Source of the DNA: Planktotalea sp.
GTDB lineage: Bacteria; Pseudomonadota; Alphaproteobacteria; Rhodobacterales; Rhodobacteraceae
Direction: 5' to 3'
Assembly: GCF_018607995.1 (NCBI RefSeq)
Contig: NZ_JABBAL010000030.1
Span: 434,001-498,000, forward strand
DNA length: 64,000 nt
Positions 59,178-64,000 of the stretch are shown piece by piece (positions within the stretch are counted from its first letter, which is position 1; the number at the start of each line of letters is the position of its first letter). A model generated the notes under the pieces. It saw nothing but the letters and a program-made list of their open reading frames with translations. It had not been told where the DNA came from and made no database searches. The position numbers and the translations under genes were made by a program.

Positions 59178-60830
59178 TTACTCCCCGAAACACGGCAACC
59201 ACCAATCATCAGCACGGTCTAATTCATCAAACAACGGTGCGCCTTGGCAGAGCGTGATGCGGGTCCAGCGATCGGATTTAGGATCAAACTTGGCCGCTCC
59301 AAAGAATGACAATTTGCACCGCAACATATCGATGGGCAAACAGCGCTCCGCAATCATATTGTCTCGTATTTCGCCATAAGGCGCGATAGCCAGGGTTTGC
59401 ACGCGGCGGGTAGCAAAGCGCAGGTCGGGCCTTTCCATTAACAGCTCAGCGACAATCCCAACTTCGCTCTCCAAAGCCTGCGATAAACGCGCAACCTGGC
59501 GGGCTATATCAAGCGGGCTTTCCAAATCTGCGCCGTCTTCTTCATAGCGCATGCCAAGTCGGGGTTCTTGTTTTGCTTCTGAAACATACCAGAATTGCGC
59601 GGATTCCGCTGCGCTGTTGTAATCAAGATCACATGCCCATGCCCAATCGCGCGCAATAAGATCTCGCAGATCGGAGATCTGCATCGCAGGATCAAGCTCC
59701 GCCACATAAGGATTGGCCATGCAATCGGTCAAACCATCAATCAGAACGCCAAAAGGCTCCAACAAAAGCGCAATCAAGAGCTCCTGAGTGTCTTCAAACC
59801 AATGTTCGGACGAATTCAAAATCGCAGCGATTGGGTTGGCGGCAGACAGCGTCGACGATAGGAACGCTCGCACCTCTGGCCAGTCTTTACGGAGCTGTGT
59901 AATACGATCCGCAGCGATCTGGTCCGGCACAGTCCATTCAAGTAAATGTCGCCCCGCCCGTGCTGCGAGAGTTTGAATCTGCGCTTGTTCCGATGGGCTC
60001 AGGACAGGCAATGCCGCGATCCGCGCCAACCCGGTTTCGCGCACTTGCATCCAGCTATCCAACAGCCGCGGATGGCTTACCAAAAACGGTGCCATGCCAA
60101 GCCCCGTAGAATTTCCAATTCCAAGATGGCGTTTCAACTTCGAGTCAAGCGGTGCGCCACCCACATGTTCTGCCAGATCATGAGTAAAACCGCGAATAAG
60201 CCAAACCGTCAGCATTTCCGCCGCAAACGGCCCACCAAGACAGGGTCGCGCTGCGATGTGCGCACGATCTGCGATACCGAATTTGCCATTGCCATAAACC
60301 GCCGTTGTGCGCATCAAATAGCCCACATCACGCACCATTTTCTCATCCGGCTGCGTTCCAGCGCGTAGCGCATCTGTAACATGTTGGAACAAGCGCACTG
60401 ATTTATTGGCCCGACTGAGCACCAGATCTTTCGACGTAAAGCGCGCTGCTTCCTGCTTGGGTGCTGATTTGACAATACGCGCGATTTCATCCGCATTCGG
60501 GATGCCATCATAAAGTACATAGGCCGAATCCCACGCGGTCGCGATAACGCGATCCGTACGCAGCTCTGGCGGTAAATCGGTTGAGATTGCGACAAGCGAA
60601 TAATCATATCCCCCAAGGCGTACGGAATAGACCGCATGGCCAAACCCCTCCGCATTCATATGCCAAACGGGGCGCTGGACCTGCACAGTCTCGCGCGCAA
60701 GATCACGCAATAAAGTGCGCAAAAAAGAAAGCCGCGTCGGAAACATTGCTCCCATCCGGCGCAATCGCATCACCGTGCTTGGCGGGCGCAGTTCCGCTTG
60801 TGGGACAATGTCGTACTCAGGCGCGCTCAC
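59178..60830 (-). CDS. 550-residue conserved protein of unknown function
   Basis: A long, intact, cytoplasmic-looking frame of 550 residues without signal peptide or membrane helix. I recognise no domain. Distinct segments: GHAVYSVRLGGYDYSLVAIS (near 65-84), FGIADRAHIAARPCLGGPFA (near 184-203), RGFTHDLAEHVGG, HLGIGNSTGLGMAPFLVSHP, WAWACDLDYNSAAESAQFWY and RRVQTLAIAPYGEIRDNMI. Conserved-looking His, Asp and Cys residues suggest an enzyme. It overlaps the dipeptidase gene by four bases and precedes DUF3726. Confidence 0.82.
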   Translation of the reverse strand: MSAPEYDIVPQAELRPPSTVMRLRRMGAMFPTRLSFLRTLLRDLARETVQVQRPVWHMNAEGFGHAVYSVRLGGYDYSLVAISTDLPPELRTDRVIATAWDSAYVLYDGIPNADEIARIVKSAPKQEAARFTSKDLVLSRANKSVRLFQHVTDALRAGTQPDEKMVRDVGYLMRTTAVYGNGKFGIADRAHIAARPCLGGPFAAEMLTVWLIRGFTHDLAEHVGGAPLDSKLKRHLGIGNSTGLGMAPFLVSHPRLLDSWMQVRETGLARIAALPVLSPSEQAQIQTLAARAGRHLLEWTVPDQIAADRITQLRKDWPEVRAFLSSTLSAANPIAAILNSSEHWFEDTQELLIALLLEPFGVLIDGLTDCMANPYVAELDPAMQISDLRDLIARDWAWACDLDYNSAAESAQFWYVSEAKQEPRLGMRYEEDGADLESPLDIARQVARLSQALESEVGIVAELLMERPDLRFATRRVQTLAIAPYGEIRDNMIAERCLPIDMLRCKLSFFGAAKFDPKSDRWTRITLCQGAPLFDELDRADDWWLPCFGE

Positions 60831-61810
60831 TTCACGGCACCGAAGGAGGCGTCATAGAAATCATACCAATTGCCACCCATGATCCCGTCCATCTCCATTT
60901 TGCTAAAGCCAACATCAAGCAAACCCTGGGATATTTTGCCAAAGTCGCGATTGTCATTGAACCAGTTCGGCATCGGCGGAAAGCCTGCGTCGTTCGCACT
61001 GCCTTCGCCGTAGTCAATCACCTTGCTCCAACGACCAACACGCATCCACTCAACAATGCTGTCGGGTTGATCCTGACACAGATCCGTGCCGATCCCGAGA
61101 TGCTCTGCCCCATAGCGCGACGCGGCTTCTGCCACCATTTCGCAAAAGCTTTGTAAGGTACACGCGGACCCGTCTTTTAGGTGATGCGGATAGACTGAAA
61201 AGCCAAGTATACCGCCCCTGCCCGTCAACGCTTTGAGCACCTCATCGGATTTGTTGCGCAATGCGGGATGCCACCAATGGGGGTTCGCATGGGTGATTGC
61301 GATCGGTCTTCTGGAATGATCAATCGCCTCTAGAGTGGAGCGATCCGCAGAGTGGGACATATCCACGACCATGCCGACACGGTTCATCTCTTGCACAACC
61401 TGCTTGCCCATGCGCGTGAGGCCGGTGTCATCGTCCTCATAACAGCCCGTCGCCAGTAGGGATTGGTTGTTATACGTGAGCTGCATAAAGCGAACGCCAA
61501 GCTGATGGCAGATTTCGACAAGGCCTATATCGTCTTCAATCGGGCTAGGATTCTGGAAGCCAAAGAAGATCGCAGTGCGCCCCGTTTCCTGCGCCAATCG
61601 CACATCGGCAGCGCTGGTGCCTTTGAAAATGATCTCGGGGAACCGTTCAAACCAGCGGTTAAAACTTTCTAGGTTCAGCACCATTTCACGAAAGCTCTCG
61701 TGATAGGCTATGGTGACGTGAACCGCGTCCACTCCCCCCGCGCGCATTTGGTGGAAGATGGTTTCGGACCAGTTGGCGTATTGCAGATTATCGATCAATG
61801 GCGTTTTCAT
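60827..61810 (-). CDS. Membrane dipeptidase (renal dipeptidase) family protein
   Basis: A 327-residue zinc amidohydrolase-fold protein of peptidase family M19. VDMSHSADRSTLEAI and PIAITHANPHWWHPALRNK carry the metal-binding histidines, and EHLGIGTDLCQDQPD holds a conserved aspartate. There is no signal peptide, so it is cytoplasmic. The N-terminal H-x-D found in classic M19 enzymes is not obvious (it reads DAVHVTIAYHES). First gene of the operon with the 550-residue protein and DUF3726. A non-peptide amide substrate is possible. Confidence 0.85.
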   Translation of the reverse strand: MKTPLIDNLQYANWSETIFHQMRAGGVDAVHVTIAYHESFREMVLNLESFNRWFERFPEIIFKGTSAADVRLAQETGRTAIFFGFQNPSPIEDDIGLVEICHQLGVRFMQLTYNNQSLLATGCYEDDDTGLTRMGKQVVQEMNRVGMVVDMSHSADRSTLEAIDHSRRPIAITHANPHWWHPALRNKSDEVLKALTGRGGILGFSVYPHHLKDGSACTLQSFCEMVAEAASRYGAEHLGIGTDLCQDQPDSIVEWMRVGRWSKVIDYGEGSANDAGFPPMPNWFNDNRDFGKISQGLLDVGFSKMEMDGIMGGNWYDFYDASFGAVK

Positions 61811-61906
61811 ACCTAACGCTTAACCCAAAACATGGCTCTCGCAAGCGTAAAAAAACGACACTGCGGGGCGGGATCCAGTTTTTAAACGAAAAATCGCGCA
61901 CCTTTC

Positions 61907-62356
61907 CTAATGACGTTTCCCTATAAAAAACGCGCGCAGCAACGCTCCGGATTCATCCGCTCCAATTCCATCATAGACCTCGGGACGATGATGCGATTGC
62001 GCGTGATCAAACACGCGCGCGCCCACAGTGACCCCACCTGATTTCGGATCGCTTGCCCCGTAATAAAGCCGCGCAATCCTTGCATGCGCAATCGCACCTG
62101 CACACATCGCACACGGCTCTAATGTCACGTATAAATCGCAATCAATAAGACGATCTTGCCCCAGCACCGCACAGGCCTCGCGGATCGCCAAAATCTCCGC
62201 ATGCGCTGATGGATCACACCCCGTGCGCGTCGCATTGCGACCCCGACCGATGATCACCCCATCCTTAACGATAACAGCCCCCACAGGCACTTCACCTGCG
62301 GCTTCAGCCAAGCGCGCCTCGTACAGAGCCGCTTCCATAAAGGATGTGAATTGCAT
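61907..62356 (-). CDS. tadA: tRNA(adenine34) deaminase
   Basis: A 149-residue zinc deaminase making inosine-34 in tRNA-Arg(ACG). The zinc ligands and proton shuttle are H52 and E54 in SAHAEILAIRE, with C82 and C85 in PCAMCAGAI. Starts MQFTSFMEAALYEAR at 62356, divergent from the RluB-type gene over 53 bases. Standard length. Confidence 0.94.
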   Translation of the reverse strand: MQFTSFMEAALYEARLAEAAGEVPVGAVIVKDGVIIGRGRNATRTGCDPSAHAEILAIREACAVLGQDRLIDCDLYVTLEPCAMCAGAIAHARIARLYYGASDPKSGGVTVGARVFDHAQSHHRPEVYDGIGADESGALLRAFFIGKRH

Positions 62357-62409
62357 CAAACGCGCCCATCTCTCTTTCACTAAGCGTTCCAATACCCTAA
62401 AGCACCCTC

Positions 62410-63465
62410 ATGAATACAGAAACACCCAAAGGCGATCGCATCGCAAAAGTCTTGGCCCGTGCAGGCGTTGCCTCACGCCGCGAAGCGGAACGCATGATCG
62501 AGGCGGGTCGCATCGCCGTGGATGGCAAGATCATCGACAGCCCCGCCCTCAATGTTTTGCCGAATGCGCGCATCTCTGTGGATGGCAAACCTATGGCCGC
62601 GCCTGAACCGCCACGCGTGTGGATGTATCACAAGCCGACGGGCCTTGTGACGACGGACAGCGATGAAAAAGGTCGCAAGACGATCTTTGATGATCTGCCT
62701 GAAGACATGCCGCGCGTAATGAGCGTTGGTCGGCTTGACCTTAATTCCGAGGGTCTTTTGCTGCTGACAAACGATGGCGGTCTCAAACGCAAGTTAGAGC
62801 TGCCCTCCACGGGCTGGCTGCGCAAATACCGTGTCCGCATTAATGGACGCCCGACGGAAGAGACATTTGAGCCTCTGCGCAAAGGACTCAACCTGCAGGG
62901 CGAGATCTTCCAACCCATGCTGGTCTCCATTGATCGCCAGCAAGGCGCGAACGCGTGGCTGACCGTGGGTATCCGCGAAGGTAAGAACCGTGAAATTCGC
63001 CGCGCGATGGAAGCGATCCAGCTCAACGTGAACCGTTTGATCCGCGTGAGCTACGGCCCTTTCCAATTGGGTAACCTAAAAATCAGTGCCGTCGAAGAAT
63101 TGCGCCGAAAAACATTGAAAGACCAGCTTGGTCTTAGCGACGAAGATCTTGAAGCGCCGGGTGCAAAGCCAAGGCCTGCTCAAAAAGGTCGCCCAAACGT
63201 CACACGCGGCAAGCGTCCGCCTTTAAACAAAGGTCCGATGCGCAGCAGAGATGAGTTTGCGACAAGCGATCCGATGGCGCGTGACAAACCGGTTGGTAAA
63301 TCGGGCAAAACCTTGGCGGACAAAGCCGCTGGGCAGGCCACTGGCAGACCTAGCGGTAAGTCGAGCGACAAGCCATCCGGCAAAGGCTTTGGCAAACCGC
63401 TTGATCGCAAAAGCGGCAAACCTTCGAGTCGTTCAAATGGTAAACCATCAGGGCCACGTCGCTAA
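62410..63465 (+). CDS. rluB: RluB/RsuA-family pseudouridine synthase with basic repeat tail
   Basis: A 351-residue synthase that isomerises uridine in 23S rRNA. An S4 RNA-binding domain spans about 8-60 ([20 protein letters not shown]), and the catalytic D110 lies in [32 protein letters not shown] follows. Residues 255-351 are a low-complexity Lys/Gly/Ser/Pro tail ([20 protein letters not shown]), probably an RNA-binding extension and common in this branch. Rlu-B type is favoured over RsuA by context and length. Confidence 0.88.
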   Translation: MNTETPKGDRIAKVLARAGVASRREAERMIEAGRIAVDGKIIDSPALNVLPNARISVDGKPMAAPEPPRVWMYHKPTGLVTTDSDEKGRKTIFDDLPEDMPRVMSVGRLDLNSEGLLLLTNDGGLKRKLELPSTGWLRKYRVRINGRPTEETFEPLRKGLNLQGEIFQPMLVSIDRQQGANAWLTVGIREGKNREIRRAMEAIQLNVNRLIRVSYGPFQLGNLKISAVEELRRKTLKDQLGLSDEDLEAPGAKPRPAQKGRPNVTRGKRPPLNKGPMRSRDEFATSDPMARDKPVGKSGKTLADKAAGQATGRPSGKSSDKPSGKGFGKPLDRKSGKPSSRSNGKPSGPRR

Positions 63466-63627
63466 AAATCTGGAATTCACCCTTTCCTATTTTCAGTGCT
63501 CTCCGCTATAGGAGGCACAAAACAGACCAACTCGGCCAATACCTACGTTTGCTGCGGTTTCGGCACAAGATGTAGTAGCGTGACGGATTTGCATCAAAAC
63601 TTGTGTTTCAAGTCGAAAAAGGCTTGT

Positions 63628-64000
63628 TTACAGAACAACTGCCTCTCCCAAAATCGCTGATTGCTGCGCGGCTTGGCCTATTCTAACGGCCCAAGCACCA
63701 TCCTCTAGCGTGACATCAATCGAGCCTTTACCGCGTACGGCCCCAACGAAACGTTGATGCTGATAAAAGGTTGAGCCATTGTGATCTCCTGCTGAAAGCA
63801 AAGCCGGATCGACTGGGATCTCATGCTCCACGGGACCCATAGGAGAACGCGGACTTTCCACAAGACGAGCGATTGGCGGCGCGCCCAAATGCTCTGGCCA
63901 AAAACGCCCAGGCCCCGGAACAAAGACTTCAATTTTTCCGTCTGGCCCAACGGCACATATCTCTTCTTGATAGCGGGCACCTTCCGCAAACATGCAAAGC
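63628..64000 (-). CDS. Gfo/Idh/MocA-family oxidoreductase, 5' part outside window
   Basis: The last 123 residues or so of a sugar-type dehydrogenase. MFAEGARYQEEICAVGPDGK, VFVPGPGRFWPEHLG, PVDPALLSAGDHNGSTFYQH and VTLEDGAWAVRIGQAAQQSA are C-terminal Gfo/Idh/MocA segments. The frame is open to the window edge, so the NAD-binding domain lies outside. The substrate is unknown. 162 bases separate its stop from the RluB-type gene, with no clear terminator. Confidence 0.82.
   Translation of the reverse strand, partial: LCMFAEGARYQEEICAVGPDGKIEVFVPGPGRFWPEHLGAPPIARLVESPRSPMGPVEHEIPVDPALLSAGDHNGSTFYQHQRFVGAVRGKGSIDVTLEDGAWAVRIGQAAQQSAILGEAVVL

Overview
The window looks like chromosomal DNA of an alphaproteobacterium of the Rhodobacteraceae (Roseobacter group). 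The case rests on gene content and order: ruvCAB, ybgC, tolQRAB-pal-cpoB and tilS in one run, hisBH / DUF2147 / hisAFE, an ftsW-murG division block, a tandem glycine riboswitch before gcvTHP, a phosphatidylcholine synthase, DUF1127, and a carnitine-to-glycine-betaine operon. Base composition is moderate (mid-50s % G+C by eye), which is low for this family and fits marine lineages. The species cannot be fixed from the sequence alone. I see no prophage, transposase, CRISPR array or plasmid function.

Layout. 1-2.1 kb: ftsW-murG (murG cut by the window edge). 2.3-10.1 kb: a BaiN-type flavoprotein, a four-gene carnitine-degradation operon (BKACE enzyme, lipocalin, carnitine dehydrogenase fused to a thioesterase, SDR), a DNA methyltransferase-repair protein, an aldo/keto reductase, a 22-codon lipoprotein and a rhomboid protease. 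10.1-13.9 kb: relics of putA and its regulator putR joined by a deletion, a TPR protein, tRNA-Leu(UAA), a sugar-acid dehydratase and a rhodanese pseudogene. 13.9-22.3 kb: glycine cleavage operon with its riboswitch, then a form II 'CO dehydrogenase-like' coxSLM operon. 22.6-28.8 kb: a frameshifted RTX gene, a photolyase-like flavoprotein with unusual domain order, uronate dehydrogenase plus an HpcH/HpaI aldolase, tRNA-Arg(UCU), a CaiB/BaiF protein and a stand-alone AsnC sensor domain.

28.9-42.2 kb is housekeeping: histidine biosynthesis on the plus strand, then tilS, the Tol-Pal envelope system, ybgC and ruvCAB on the minus strand. 42.2-46.8 kb holds DUF1127, prmA, an MFS transporter, a DUF6958 protein and a LysR pseudogene. 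46.9-57.9 kb: priA, transaldolase, DUF484-xerC, phosphatidylcholine synthase, an EamA transporter, ileS, and a relic in which the start of ycjX runs in frame into the end of a DUF2339 gene. 57.9-64 kb: truA, a translationally coupled three-gene operon of mostly unknown function (DUF3726, a 550-residue protein, a dipeptidase), tadA, an RluB-type pseudouridine synthase with a basic repeat tail, and a partial Gfo/Idh/MocA oxidoreductase.

Two themes stand out. Several accessory operons serve small organic solutes typical of algal exudates (carnitine to betaine, glycine cleavage, uronate and sugar acids). Accessory genes are also being lost: five separate loci (putA/putR, rhodanese, RTX, LysR, ycjX/DUF2339) are visibly broken while every core gene is intact, which argues against sequencing error and for ongoing genome reduction.
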